Assembly (NCBI RefSeq): GCF_001446935.1
Contig: NZ_LKKK01000012.1
Location: 248,001 to 312,000 of the forward strand
Source of the DNA: Pseudomonas sp. TTU2014-080ASC
GTDB taxonomy: Bacteria; Pseudomonadota; Gammaproteobacteria; Pseudomonadales; Pseudomonadaceae
Length of the DNA: 64,000 nucleotides
Reading direction: 5' to 3'
Shown: positions 1 to 8,236 of the stretch, one piece after another
Layout: each line of letters begins with the position of its first letter
How positions within the stretch are numbered: the stretch's first letter is position 1
Notes under the pieces: model-generated
The model's database searches: none
The model's input: only the letters and a program-made list of their open reading frames with translations
What the model was told of the DNA's origin: nothing
Position numbers and translations under genes: made by a program

Positions 1-2
1 AT

Positions 3-899
3 CAGCACCTGCTCGACTCGCCGCATCAAGGCCCGGCCCTGAGCTTCCCGCCGCAGTTCGACAAACTCTCGCGCCAGCGCCTGCACAGCGCGGTGTCGAT
101 CGCCCTCGCGCAAACCCGCCTGCTTGCCTATCTGGAAGACAGCGGCGAGATTGACGAAGGGCTGAGCCAGACCGAACGCCTGCAACTGATTCAGCAGCGC
201 ACCCAAAGCCAGATCAGCGAACACGAACTGCTCAGCAGCGGCGACCTCAGTGGCCGAGCCAACGCCACTCAGTTGAGCGTGCCCGCGTGGCTGATCTTCG
301 GCATGTTCTTTATCGTCCTGCCTATGGCCGGTGGCTTCCAGCGCGAACAACAAAGTGGCGCGCTGCTGCGCCTGCGCTGCATGGGCCTGAGCCTCGGCAC
401 ACTGGTACTGAGCAAGCTGCTGCCCTATGTGCTGATCAACCTCGTTCAATTCAGCGCCCTGCTCGCCCTCGGCGTGTACGGCCTGCCGCTGCTGGGCTTA
501 CCTGCTCTGAGCCTGCCGGGCAGTGCTGCGGGCTATATCGTTCTGGCCATCAGCCTGACACTCGCCACCTGTAGCCTTGGCTTGCTGCTGGCGGCCCTGG
601 CCCGCAGTGCCGAACAGGCCTTGTTGCTCGGCGGCGGTATCAATATCCTGCTGGCGGCATTGGGCGGCATCATGGTGCCGAAGAGCGTAATGCCCGCCGC
701 CATGGCGCAAATCGCCGAACTGTCACCCATGAGTTGGGCGCTGGACGCCTTTCTCACCTTACTAGTAGGCCAGGGCACACTGGCCGACATCGCCCCTTAC
801 TGCGCCCGCCTGCTGATCGTTGCAGTGCTGCTGGGCGTAGGCGGGCTGTTTTTGTTCACAAGAAGAATACGGCACACGCAATGGACCACTCATTACTAG
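3..899 (+). CDS. ABC-2 type transporter permease (5' end outside window)
   Basis: The frame is open from the window edge, so the gene starts upstream and only its C-terminal ~298 residues are seen. A hydrophilic stretch of about 95 residues is followed by five hydrophobic segments (beginning VPAWLIFGMFF) with short loops, and the protein ends in a basic tail. This is the second half of an ABC-2 (NodJ/YhhJ-like) membrane protein, in which a large extracytoplasmic loop precedes the last helices. The family pairs with a cytoplasmic ATPase to export lipids, polysaccharides or drugs. The stop overlaps the acyl carrier protein start by 19 bases, so the genes are probably co-transcribed and the exporter may carry the product of the downstream carrier protein and ketosynthases. 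No ATPase is visible; it would lie upstream. Confidence 0.85.
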   Translation, partial: QHLLDSPHQGPALSFPPQFDKLSRQRLHSAVSIALAQTRLLAYLEDSGEIDEGLSQTERLQLIQQRTQSQISEHELLSSGDLSGRANATQLSVPAWLIFGMFFIVLPMAGGFQREQQSGALLRLRCMGLSLGTLVLSKLLPYVLINLVQFSALLALGVYGLPLLGLPALSLPGSAAGYIVLAISLTLATCSLGLLLAALARSAEQALLLGGGINILLAALGGIMVPKSVMPAAMAQIAELSPMSWALDAFLTLLVGQGTLADIAPYCARLLIVAVLLGVGGLFLFTRRIRHTQWTTHY

Positions 900-1147
900 A
901 AGAACAACTCAAGCAACTCATCATTCGCGAGTGCGACAAAGAAGACGACATCGACTGGCAAGACATCACCAACGATGAAGTGCTGTTCGGCGGCAAAAGC
1001 CGCGTGCAGATGGACAGCCTCGACGCCCTGCAAGTCTCCCTGGCCTTGCAGCAACAGTACGGCGTGCGCATTGAAGGCGCTAAAGAAGGCCGCCGTATCC
1101 TCAGCACCATCAGCAGCATCGCCAGCTTTATCAGGCAGCACCAGTGA
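881..1147 (+). CDS. acyl carrier protein
   Basis: Small acidic protein of 88 residues. The phosphopantetheine site reads MDSLDALQ, with Ser46 as the expected attachment residue; Asp-Ser-Leu is the carrier-protein hallmark. ATG 881 is preferred because the frame extends much further upstream only as read-through inside the permease gene. The start overlaps the permease end by 19 bases, and the stop overlaps the ketosynthase GTG start (GTGA), which indicates tight translational coupling. It probably tethers intermediates for the neighbouring ketosynthases and may donate acyl groups to the BtrH-like protein at 5652-6650. It differs from housekeeping AcpP, which normally sits in the fab operon, so it is a dedicated secondary-pathway carrier. 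Confidence 0.88.
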   Translation: MDHSLLEEQLKQLIIRECDKEDDIDWQDITNDEVLFGGKSRVQMDSLDALQVSLALQQQYGVRIEGAKEGRRILSTISSIASFIRQHQ

Positions 1148-2268
1148 TCCCGATCTACCTGCAACGGGCCACGCTGGACTGCGCCCTGGGTGCCGATCTG
1201 GACAGCGCTGCCAACGCCCTGCACAGCGGAAGAATGCCCGCTGGCGAAACCTTTCTGCTGCATGAGCTGAACGAGCCGCGCTGCTATCTGCCTGCACAAG
1301 GCCAGCGGGATACGTTAGACGCACGGCTTAACCGCGTACTCGAAAACACCCTAGGGGCCAATGCGGGCGAGCTGAGCGACTGCCTGTTGATCGTCGCCAG
1401 CACCAGCCTCGACATCAGCGATCTGGAAGCGCTAACCCGCAGCAACGGCGGCTTTAAACCGGAAGACTCCACGCCACTGGACCTGCTCTCCGCCCAATTG
1501 CGCAAGCACTGGGGCTTTGCTGATGCCTTCACCCTTAACACCGCCTGCACCAGCGGCGCCAACGGCCTGCTCTACGGCGCACGCATGCTGGCGTCGGGGC
1601 TGTATCAGCGCGCTGTGGTCATGAGTTTTGAAACGCCCAGCGCCATTGCCCAACAAGGCTTCGGCGCGCTGATGCTGAGCAGCCCCAGCGGCCAGTACCG
1701 GCCATTTCACCCGCAGCGTGACGGCCTGATTTTGGGCGAAGCCTACGCCTGCACCCTGCTCAGCCGCGAGCCGGGCGAGCAACCGCTGGCGCGCCTGCTC
1801 GGCGGTTTCAGCGCCTGCGACACCAGTAGCCTGACCACCACCCGTGAAGACGGCAGCCATATTCACTGGGTCATGCAACAAGCCTTGCGCAGCGCCGGTT
1901 GCAGCGCCGAACAGATCGACCTGATCAAACTCCACGGCACCGCCACCAGCGCCAACGACGAAGCCGAAAGCAACGGCATGCGCTTGATGTATTCGCAGCA
2001 GATGCCACACCTGAGCCTGCTCAAACCCTGGCTCGGCCACACCCTCGGCGCCTGCGGCCTGAGCGAAACCTTACTGCTGCTGCGCACCCTGCAAACCGGT
2101 GCATTGCCCGCCGTGGATTACGCCACCGACGCCATGCTGCCGCTACCCTCTGAGCCGCTGAAACTGCCCGCAGACAGCCTGCTACTGGCCAACTTCTTCG
2201 GCTTTGGCGGCAACAACGCCAGCTTGGTCCTGCAAGGCTGTGAACAAGGTGAACAACCATGCGCGTGA
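1144..2268 (+). CDS. beta-ketoacyl-ACP synthase (KAS I/II-like, secondary pathway)
   Basis: A 374-residue thiolase-fold condensing enzyme. All catalytic residues can be seen: Cys135 in NTACTSGANG, His264 in KLHGTATSANDEAE, Lys294 and His299 in KPWLGHTLGACG. The C-terminal FFGFGGNNASLVL motif is also typical. It should elongate an acyl chain on the adjacent carrier protein by decarboxylative Claisen condensation. It is somewhat shorter than FabF/FabB (about 405-412 residues). The GTG start overlaps the ACP stop, and its 3' end overlaps the next gene by 10 bases. Gene order KS then KS-like protein resembles type II KS/chain-length-factor pairs and aryl-polyene-type clusters. Function as a KS is firm; the product is unknown. 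Confidence 0.88.
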   Translation: MIPIYLQRATLDCALGADLDSAANALHSGRMPAGETFLLHELNEPRCYLPAQGQRDTLDARLNRVLENTLGANAGELSDCLLIVASTSLDISDLEALTRSNGGFKPEDSTPLDLLSAQLRKHWGFADAFTLNTACTSGANGLLYGARMLASGLYQRAVVMSFETPSAIAQQGFGALMLSSPSGQYRPFHPQRDGLILGEAYACTLLSREPGEQPLARLLGGFSACDTSSLTTTREDGSHIHWVMQQALRSAGCSAEQIDLIKLHGTATSANDEAESNGMRLMYSQQMPHLSLLKPWLGHTLGACGLSETLLLLRTLQTGALPAVDYATDAMLPLPSEPLKLPADSLLLANFFGFGGNNASLVLQGCEQGEQPCA

Positions 2269-2777
2269 TTGCCCGCAACGAAGTACGCGGCAGCGCCGCC
2301 GACACCGATAAACAGCTCAAAGCCCAACTTTCTCAGTGGCTGGAGCAACCGCCACGGCGCATCGACCGGCTGATTCTGCAATGCCTGCTCGCCGCCGCCC
2401 CGCTTAAACGCCACATCAGCGGTCGCTGCGGTCTTTATCTAGCCGCCGCCCACCCCGACCGCAGCACCATGGGTGCCCTGCTCAACAGCGTCTGCGTCCA
2501 GCACAAACAGCCCAAGCCATTCGAGTTCGTCAACAGCGTCAGTAACGCCGCAGGCTTCCATATCGCCCAACAGTTAGGTCTTGAAGGTCCGAACTTGTTT
2601 ATTGGTGCCGGGGAGAATGTGTGGGAGCAGCTAAAGGCATTGGCCAAGCTGGATTTGGACGATGGGGTGATTGAGCAGGCGTTGGCGGTGGTGTGTGAGG
2701 ACCGGGGAGACTTTGTCGCCGAAGCAGTACTGATTGAAAGCGCACGGAAAGACTCGGTGGCGGAGGCAATATCATAA
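2259..2777 (+). CDS. ketosynthase-like N-terminal domain protein, no catalytic Cys
   Basis: A 172-residue protein starting inside the end of the ketosynthase gene. Its central part (around SVSNAAGFHIAQQLG, residues ~97-111, followed by PNLFIGAGEN) resembles the beta-ketoacyl synthase-like N-terminal domain family (Pfam Ketoacyl-synt_2 type). The position corresponding to the nucleophilic Cys reads Ser-Asn-Ala-Ala, and no Cys-His-His triad is present, so it cannot condense by itself. By analogy with chain-length factors and KS-like partners in aryl polyene clusters it may be a structural partner of the preceding ketosynthase; this is inference. The upstream gene is complete, so this is not a frameshifted half of it. 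A hairpin follows at 2794-2812. Confidence 0.7.
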   Translation: MRVIARNEVRGSAADTDKQLKAQLSQWLEQPPRRIDRLILQCLLAAAPLKRHISGRCGLYLAAAHPDRSTMGALLNSVCVQHKQPKPFEFVNSVSNAAGFHIAQQLGLEGPNLFIGAGENVWEQLKALAKLDLDDGVIEQALAVVCEDRGDFVAEAVLIESARKDSVAEAIS

Positions 2778-2793
2778 TGCTCCGCACTAGCAG

Positions 2794-2812
2794 ACTGGCT
2801 TTGGTAGCCAGT
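2794..2812 (+). terminator. hairpin after the ACP/KS operon
   Basis: Perfect 7-bp stem ACTGGCT/AGCCAGT with a 5-base loop, 17 bases after the stop of the KS-like gene. No clear T-run follows, so it may act as a 3' stabilising hairpin or a weak terminator. Confidence 0.4.
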
Positions 2813-3047
2813 GACTGAACCGAAACAACCACGGTTTCATGGTTACTCAACTTCAGGGCTAACCGACAAGAGCTGAGCTCGCCATAGCGGCAGAACCTGC
2901 CCTATTGCCTGACTCCTCCGGACTATGACTTGCTCCTGCCCCTGTATCCAAAATCACTCAAATCTGGAAAGCTCTCGACAACTTCATACCACTAAACCAG
3001 CAGCCGTGGCCTTGCCTGCCCGCTACTAACAACTCCAATACGCAGAT

Positions 3048-4214
3048 ATGACTAATAAAAAGAATCTGGAAATTGAGTACCTACGAGCAGTAGCGATAGG
3101 CATGACCTTGTTTTGCCATCTACCGACCCTGCTGCCATTCCACGGCAATGCCTTCCTGCATTTCTTCACGGTGTATATGCCCTGGACAGGGGTCGATTTG
3201 TTTTTCTGCGTCTCCGGTTATGTGGTCAGCAAAGCCTATCTGGATACCCTTGATCAGCACCGCCAGCAGGGACACTTCTGGATAGCCGCTCAGGCTTTCT
3301 GGATTCGCCGGATCTACCGCCTGTTGCCCACGGCCTGGTTCTGGGTCTTTGTCTCGTTGCTGTTATCCATCGCCTTCAACCATTCAGGGGCATTTGGTGA
3401 TTGGTATGCCAACCTGCGCAGCATTACTGCAGTCATGACGTTCACCATGAACCTGGCAAACAATTACGGGGATATGTTCGGGCCTAATGCCATTTACTGG
3501 AGCCTGGCGCTGGAGGAGCAGTTTTATTTCATATTTCCTCTGTTCCTGCTGCTGATCACGGATAACAAGTGGCGTGTTCGCATCCTTCTGGCTCTGATTG
3601 CCCTTCAGTTCTGTTTTGAGCGGAGCCTGTTTGGCGATAAAGGCAGCGCGCTGGGCGCGTCGTTCAGGCTCGATGCCATGATGTGGGGCATCCTGATCTG
3701 TCTGTTTTCACGCAGTAAGCTGTACAGCCAGTTTGAGCCGACCTTTCTGAAAAAGGCACCACTGAAAGTGCTTGGTCTGAATCTACTTCTGCTTTATCTG
3801 CTTGGGGCTATATCTGCCCAACTGATGGCGATGCCCATCGCAGTAGGGTTGATTGCCATTGTTGCAGCGATGCTGGTGTTCCTCGCCAGTTTCAACAACG
3901 GCTATATATTCAGCGTGCCGCTACTCACACCACTGCTGACATGGGCAGGATCTCGCTCATACGGCATGTATGTCATCCACTTACCGGCCTACCATCTCAG
4001 TACCGAGTTATGGCACCGCTACGCGGAGAAAAAAGGGGTTGGATTCGATGCTGGCCTGACCGCCGAACTATTGCTGACCGCTGCGGTTCTGGTGGTTGTG
4101 CTCAGTGAGTTGAACTACCGGATTATTGAGCAACCACTGCGCCGCAAAGGAGCCGAATTTGCCAAAGCAAGGTTGCAGCGCGTTTCGGCAGAGAACGCAA
4201 CTACCGCAAAGTAG
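3048..4214 (+). CDS. acyltransferase 3 (OafA/YrhL) family membrane protein
   Basis: A 388-residue integral membrane protein with about ten hydrophobic helices. It has the family signatures: an N-terminal LRAVAIGMTLFCHLP helix with the conserved His, GVDLFFCVSGYVVSK in helix 2, and the RRIYRLLP basic motif. The tail ends in a charged cytoplasmic stretch, with no SGNH extension. Such proteins move acyl groups (often acetyl) onto exported sugars or lipids. The start has no clear Shine-Dalgarno sequence. It lies 270 bases after the ACP/KS operon on the same strand, so it could modify the product of that pathway or a surface glycan. A 20-bp perfect palindrome follows its stop. Confidence 0.87.
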   Translation: MTNKKNLEIEYLRAVAIGMTLFCHLPTLLPFHGNAFLHFFTVYMPWTGVDLFFCVSGYVVSKAYLDTLDQHRQQGHFWIAAQAFWIRRIYRLLPTAWFWVFVSLLLSIAFNHSGAFGDWYANLRSITAVMTFTMNLANNYGDMFGPNAIYWSLALEEQFYFIFPLFLLLITDNKWRVRILLALIALQFCFERSLFGDKGSALGASFRLDAMMWGILICLFSRSKLYSQFEPTFLKKAPLKVLGLNLLLLYLLGAISAQLMAMPIAVGLIAIVAAMLVFLASFNNGYIFSVPLLTPLLTWAGSRSYGMYVIHLPAYHLSTELWHRYAEKKGVGFDAGLTAELLLTAAVLVVVLSELNYRIIEQPLRRKGAEFAKARLQRVSAENATTAK

Positions 4215-4233
4215 CAGCACTTGCACCGTACCT

Positions 4234-4253
4234 GCGGCTTGAGCTCAAGCCGC
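4234..4253. terminator. 20-bp perfect palindrome after the acyltransferase gene
   Basis: GCGGCTTGAG followed directly by its own reverse complement, 19 bases after the acyltransferase stop. As RNA it would form a strong hairpin followed by CTGTATTGTT, a plausible terminator. As DNA it could be a dimeric protein site. Confidence 0.5.
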
Positions 4254-4505
4254 CTGTATTGTTAAAAGGCAGCCCGCTAACTGTGGGTGAAAACATCAAC
4301 ACCGATCTGCGGAAAGATTGATTTAGCGAGTGGCTACGTGGGTTACACAGGGCTGCTGTCACCGTACAGCCGCTTCTGATAGTTGAGATACACCAATAAC
4401 CCGTGGTTGGATGCCATTGGCACTCAAGTGTCTTCAACGGCGGAGTTCAAGTGCCCACGCTTCCAGATATTCTTGATTTTTTGGCCGTGCGAGCAAAGCC
4501 TAATA

Positions 4506-4569
4506 GCCCCTACAATGCCGGGCATTGCTGAGGGGGCAACGATGCACGGGGCCTATACCTTTAGGCCCC
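4506..4569. repeat. two adjacent inverted repeats upstream of the EAL gene
   Basis: The first is CAATGCC-g-GGCATTG (4513-4527), flanked by a pairing CCCC/GGGG outer stem. The second is GGGGCCT / AGGCCCC (4548-4569) with an 8-base loop. They lie 150-210 bases before the EAL start. They could be transcript hairpins or a remnant of a repetitive extragenic element. Confidence 0.5.
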
Positions 4570-4715
4570 ACGTTAAACCGGACTATGCTCTGTAAACCAG
4601 CCCTTTGGTTGTGAGATCAAGGGCATGTCAATTGCCAGGTTATGAGGGTGTTGAGCCCCCTTAACGCATGCTGAACCCGCTCAAATACACACGCTCGGTC
4701 TCTAAGGATTTTGCA

Positions 4716-5492
4716 GTGAACTCCAATCAAAGCTTTTTCCCACAGCCGTTTCGTCCAGTCGGCTGTGCAGAATGCCGTAACCACGAAGCGCTGGGCTTTG
4801 ATTTCAGCATGGCCTTTCAGTTGATTCTCGATATCGAGGAGCAACGTCCGTTTGCTTATGAAGCCTTGGTCCGCGGTCTCAACGGCGAGTCTGCCGGCGA
4901 AATCCTGGGGCAGGTGAACGACACCAACCGTTATCGTTTTGATCAGGCCTGCAGGGTTAAAGCTATCGAACAGGCTGCGCGCCTTGAGTTGCAGACCATT
5001 CCGGATTGCCTATTGAGCATCAATTTTTTGCCCAATGCCGTCTACAGGGCCGAAACCTGCATCCGCGCAACGCTTGAGGCAGCCAATCGTTTTGAGTTCC
5101 CTCAAGAGCGGTTGATGTTTGAAATGACTGAGAGTGAGCAGGTTCACGACACCGAGCACCTCAAGAGCATCTTCGCGGAGTACAACCGGCAAGGGTTCAC
5201 GACCGCGATTGATGATTTTGGCTCCGGCTATTCAGGTCTGAATCTGCTGGCTGAATACCAGCCCCACATTCTCAAACTTGATATGGCGCTGACCCGGGGG
5301 ATTGACCAAGACCCCGTACGCCAAGCGATTGTCGCTGGCATTTTGCTGACCGCCCGACGCCTCAACATTCGGATCATTGCCGAAGGCATTGAGAGCGCCG
5401 GGGAACGAGACGCACTGCGTGAGCTCGGCGTGCGTTATATGCAAGGTTACCTCTTTGCCCGGCCGCAGCTTAACGCGTTGAGTCACCGATAA
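4716..5492 (+). CDS. EAL-domain cyclic-di-GMP phosphodiesterase
   Basis: Stand-alone EAL protein, 258 residues from GTG 4716. That start has AAGGA seven bases upstream, so it is preferred over ATG 4668. Catalytic motifs are intact: EAL in AYEALVRG, Asn in SINFLPN, Glu in MTESE, DDFGSGYSGLNLL, Lys-Leu-Asp in LKLDMAL, EGIES, and the QGYLFARP end. It should hydrolyse c-di-GMP to pGpG in the cytoplasm. The N-terminus has a CAECRN pair of cysteines before the domain, possibly a small sensing element. There is no membrane segment or GGDEF domain. It sits alone between the acyltransferase and the convergent BtrH-type gene. Confidence 0.9.
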   Translation: MNSNQSFFPQPFRPVGCAECRNHEALGFDFSMAFQLILDIEEQRPFAYEALVRGLNGESAGEILGQVNDTNRYRFDQACRVKAIEQAARLELQTIPDCLLSINFLPNAVYRAETCIRATLEAANRFEFPQERLMFEMTESEQVHDTEHLKSIFAEYNRQGFTTAIDDFGSGYSGLNLLAEYQPHILKLDMALTRGIDQDPVRQAIVAGILLTARRLNIRIIAEGIESAGERDALRELGVRYMQGYLFARPQLNALSHR

Positions 5493-5651
5493 ACCGCTTA
5501 GCGCATCCCTTTGCCAAGCCTCTTTGCGTTAAAAGAGCACGGCTAGCCCTGGGGATGACGCTTGCGGGGCAATTACCGTGCATAAATGCCGGAGCGATGC
5601 GCAGGGTAAATAGGCCGTAGGCTTATCCACCACAAAGCATACGTTCAGCGC

Positions 5652-6650
5652 TTATTTACGCTTACTCCACGCCGCCAATTCCTTCATTAACTCCCGCTCT
5701 TGCAGGGCGATGCCACGCAGGGTGTCGGCAATCGGGGCAAAGTCGGGGGCTTCGCCTTTACTGCGGCTGGCACGTACGCAGGCGGAGGCAAACTGACGCC
5801 AGTTGTCGCCGATGGCCGTCAGTTGGCTTGAAGCCTCATTAAGCGTTGGCTCGCCCAGCAACTCACCGGCTTCTTGCAGGAAGCTGGCGTACATAAAGCG
5901 GAAGCCCGCGCCGCCGGTGCCAATCTCTTCTTGCATGCGCACGATATGGGTCAGGTACAAGCGGTTGTACTTGGTATTGCTCGGGTCGAGCTTGGCCACT
6001 TGCCCGGCCAAATGCTGAATGCCGCGAATACCGATCCACGGCAGTGGCATACCGTCGAGGATGCGGGTGGTAGAAAGCACGCTTTTGCGGATCAGCTTGT
6101 TCCAGTCGTGCTCCAGCGGCACTTGCTCAAGGCTGTACATCAACCCTTTGGCGGCCAGCGCACCTTTGGCGAAGCGGGCTTTTTGCAAGTCTTTAGCAGG
6201 GCAGCGTACCGGCTCTTCCAGAACCGGATCGCTGATCAGGTACTCATCGCCCTCGCGTCCGTAAGCCAACAAGTTGTGGGCGTTGAAGTGAAAGCGCATT
6301 TCCGGCGGGAAATATGGCAGCCAGAACACTGAGCTTTGCAGGCCAACCAGCTTGCCGCCGTCCAGCGCCTCGTCCAATGCACGCTTACCCTGCTCAGGAT
6401 TGCCGAAAGTGCGGGTTTGCAGGCGCACGCCGAGGCGTTTGCTCAGGGTTTTGATCAGGTGCTTAGGCGGCATGCGGTAGGCAATCAACGGCATGCCACT
6501 GAGTTTGACGATCGGCAGGTAGGCGAAGGCCAAACCTGAGGCCAAACCAAACGCCATCGGCTCACTCATGGGCAAACCGGCGTGGGTCAGCAGGCTGGCC
6601 ATTACGCCGCTTTCGCAGTGGGCGCTTTGTTGGTGTTGGAAACGGCTCAT
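5652..6650 (-). CDS. BtrH N-terminal domain protein (acyl-ACP:acceptor acyltransferase-like)
   Basis: A 332-residue soluble protein. The N-terminal motif QSAHCESGVMASLL carries the Cys expected as nucleophile in the BtrH_N (papain-like) fold. Around residue 120 FHFNAHNLLAYG supplies the conserved His, followed by ISDP with the third acidic residue. The C-terminal half is helical, DUF4872-like. The namesake BtrH of butirosin biosynthesis transfers an acyl chain from a carrier protein to an aminoglycoside amine. By analogy this enzyme may take an acyl group from the ACP encoded at 881-1147. Its ATG overlaps the stop of the preceding 135-residue gene (ATGA), so it is the last gene of a four-gene - strand operon. 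Confidence 0.78.
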   Translation of the reverse strand: MSRFQHQQSAHCESGVMASLLTHAGLPMSEPMAFGLASGLAFAYLPIVKLSGMPLIAYRMPPKHLIKTLSKRLGVRLQTRTFGNPEQGKRALDEALDGGKLVGLQSSVFWLPYFPPEMRFHFNAHNLLAYGREGDEYLISDPVLEEPVRCPAKDLQKARFAKGALAAKGLMYSLEQVPLEHDWNKLIRKSVLSTTRILDGMPLPWIGIRGIQHLAGQVAKLDPSNTKYNRLYLTHIVRMQEEIGTGGAGFRFMYASFLQEAGELLGEPTLNEASSQLTAIGDNWRQFASACVRASRSKGEAPDFAPIADTLRGIALQERELMKELAAWSKRK

Positions 6651-7054
6651 GCCTGACCCTTCTGATAAGAAATCAATTGTTCAACGGGCAGACCAAAAGC
6701 CTCCGCGTAGCGTGCCAGCAGCGCTGGCGAAAGTTTGCGATAGATGGCCGGGCGGAAGTGACGGCGAATCCGCCATTGCCACAGCCCGGTGACCATCGCC
6801 AACGCCGGTTCATCGAGGCGGTAGCGGTACATCAGAAACTTCAGCGGCGACAGTTCACCACGCTGCCAGGCTGCATGGGCTTCGGTTTCCTGCTCTTGCA
6901 GTTCAGCCACAGCCAGTTGCGTCGAGTAGGTTTCCGGCTCCCAGCCAGCACTCTGTGCGCCTTGGTAATGGCCGCTGTCATCCACTGCGTAGAGCAGCTT
7001 GCTGTGGCCGCCATAAACGGTGCTGGAATCCTGTGGAACCTCGTCGAGTTTCAT
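6647..7054 (-). CDS. unrecognised 135-residue protein in the DarB/BtrH operon
   Basis: Start taken at ATG 7054, five bases after the stop of the KAS III gene; an upstream extension would overlap that gene. The product is hydrophilic and rich in Gln/Glu in the middle, with Trp- and Arg-rich patches (LWQWRIRRHFRP). It has no signal peptide or membrane helix. I do not recognise a family. The four-base overlap with the BtrH-like gene and the tight gap to the KAS III gene imply that it works in the same pathway, perhaps as a small accessory or binding protein. Confidence 0.65.
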   Translation of the reverse strand: MKLDEVPQDSSTVYGGHSKLLYAVDDSGHYQGAQSAGWEPETYSTQLAVAELQEQETEAHAAWQRGELSPLKFLMYRYRLDEPALAMVTGLWQWRIRRHFRPAIYRKLSPALLARYAEAFGLPVEQLISYQKGQA

Positions 7055-7059
7055 CGGCG

Positions 7060-8223
7060 TTACTCGTCTTTTCCGACCACGGTCAGGTGCATAAAGGCGC
7101 TGGAGAAGCGGCCGCTTTCCGGCACATAGCACAGCAGGCGCTGGCCGCTGCGCAGTTTGCCGGAGTTAAACAGCTCATCAAGCATGATGAAGATCGACGC
7201 CGCACCGGTATTGCCTTTGCTGGTGAGGTTAGTGAACCAGCGCTCCTGCGGAATCGGCAGGCCGACGTTGGCCAGGCCCACAGCCAGCCGGTCGCGGAAG
7301 AATTCCGAAGAGTAATGCGGCAGCAGGTAATCAATCGCGTCAACGCTCAACTCGCGGCGCTGCATGATGCGCTTGAGGGTTTCTTCGACGGTGTATTTGA
7401 CGATGTTGTCGTTAAGCAGTTTGACGTCCTGCTTGATCGCCATCACCGACAGGCGGTTGCGCTCGGCACCGTCGTAACGGCTCCAGCCTTGCAAGCGGCC
7501 GTCGACCATTTCCGCTCCGGCATACATGCAGGCAGGCATTTGATCGGCAAAGGAGAGGATGTCGATCCAGTCCACGCGCAGGCTCAGGCCTTTGGCATTG
7601 GGCTGATTCTGCAACAGCACAGCACCAGCGCCATCAGAGAGCATCCAGCGCAGGAAGTCTTTTTCAAAGGCGATTTCCGGGCGCTCTTCCAGCTCTTCCA
7701 GTCGGCTTTCATATTCGGCGTTGAAGTTGCGTGCATGCATCAGTGCCGAAGCCAATTCAGAGCCACAGGCCACAGCGTTGTAACTTTCACCGCTGGCGAC
7801 ACTCATCCAGGCGTATTTCAGCGCCGTCATGCCGCACAGGCAGATCCCGGCGGTGGACACCACTTCGCAAGGCGGGTTGCCCAGCTCACCCTGCACCATC
7901 ACCGCATGGCCAGGCATGACCTGATCTGGCGAGGCCGTGCCTGCAACCAGGCAGTCGAGTTCGCGCAGTTGGCCTTCGTTCTCGAACAGACCGCGAATGG
8001 CTTCGGCGCTGAGCTGGGCATTATTCATGCTCGGCTCGCCGGTTTGCGGGTCGATGGCGTAATGGCGCTGGCGGATGCCGTTGCTGCGCAAGATCAGCTT
8101 GCGCGCCCGCGAAGGCTTGTCGCCGACCTTGCCCAGACGGTCTTCCATCTGTTCATTGTCGACCGCCTCATGGGGCAGGAAGGCATTCACTCGGTTGATG
8201 TAAACAGGCTGTACCACAGACAT
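7060..8223 (-). CDS. beta-ketoacyl-ACP synthase III, DarB-like
   Basis: 387 residues of KAS III/FabH superfamily. The catalytic Cys lies in TAGICLCGMTAL, His in LLPHYSSEFF and Asn in SKGNTGAAS, so the triad is complete. It is longer than FabH (about 320 residues), like the DarB ketosynthases that condense two acyl units into a cyclohexanedione during dialkylresorcinol synthesis. The neighbouring DarA-like gene (13 bases upstream) supports that comparison. The protein lacks a signal peptide. Alternatives are olefin- or quinolone-type KAS III enzymes; the DarA neighbour makes these less likely. Confidence 0.8.
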   Translation of the reverse strand: MSVVQPVYINRVNAFLPHEAVDNEQMEDRLGKVGDKPSRARKLILRSNGIRQRHYAIDPQTGEPSMNNAQLSAEAIRGLFENEGQLRELDCLVAGTASPDQVMPGHAVMVQGELGNPPCEVVSTAGICLCGMTALKYAWMSVASGESYNAVACGSELASALMHARNFNAEYESRLEELEERPEIAFEKDFLRWMLSDGAGAVLLQNQPNAKGLSLRVDWIDILSFADQMPACMYAGAEMVDGRLQGWSRYDGAERNRLSVMAIKQDVKLLNDNIVKYTVEETLKRIMQRRELSVDAIDYLLPHYSSEFFRDRLAVGLANVGLPIPQERWFTNLTSKGNTGAASIFIMLDELFNSGKLRSGQRLLCYVPESGRFSSAFMHLTVVGKDE

Positions 8224-8236
8224 TCCTCAAGCCACT

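Larger units (their letters stand above)
4215..4715. other. gene-free spacer with several inverted repeats
   Basis: About 500 bases between the acyltransferase and the EAL gene. Short open frames here (for example 4383-4595) lack ribosome binding sites and have no recognisable product. The stretch holds a 20-bp palindrome near its start and two hairpins near 4506-4569, which are listed separately. No known riboswitch class was recognised. Confidence 0.5.

Noticed and set aside
2259..2777. KS-like gene as a frameshifted second half of the ketosynthase
   Set aside because: The upstream ketosynthase is complete with all catalytic residues and C-terminal motif, and the KS-like protein aligns with an N-terminal, not a C-terminal, half.
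4383..4595. 70-codon frame in the acyltransferase-EAL spacer
   Set aside because: It crosses two strong inverted repeats, lacks a ribosome binding site and its translation resembles nothing known.
4215..4715. c-di-GMP riboswitch upstream of the EAL gene
   Set aside because: Hairpins are present, but I could not find the conserved GEMM core sequences.
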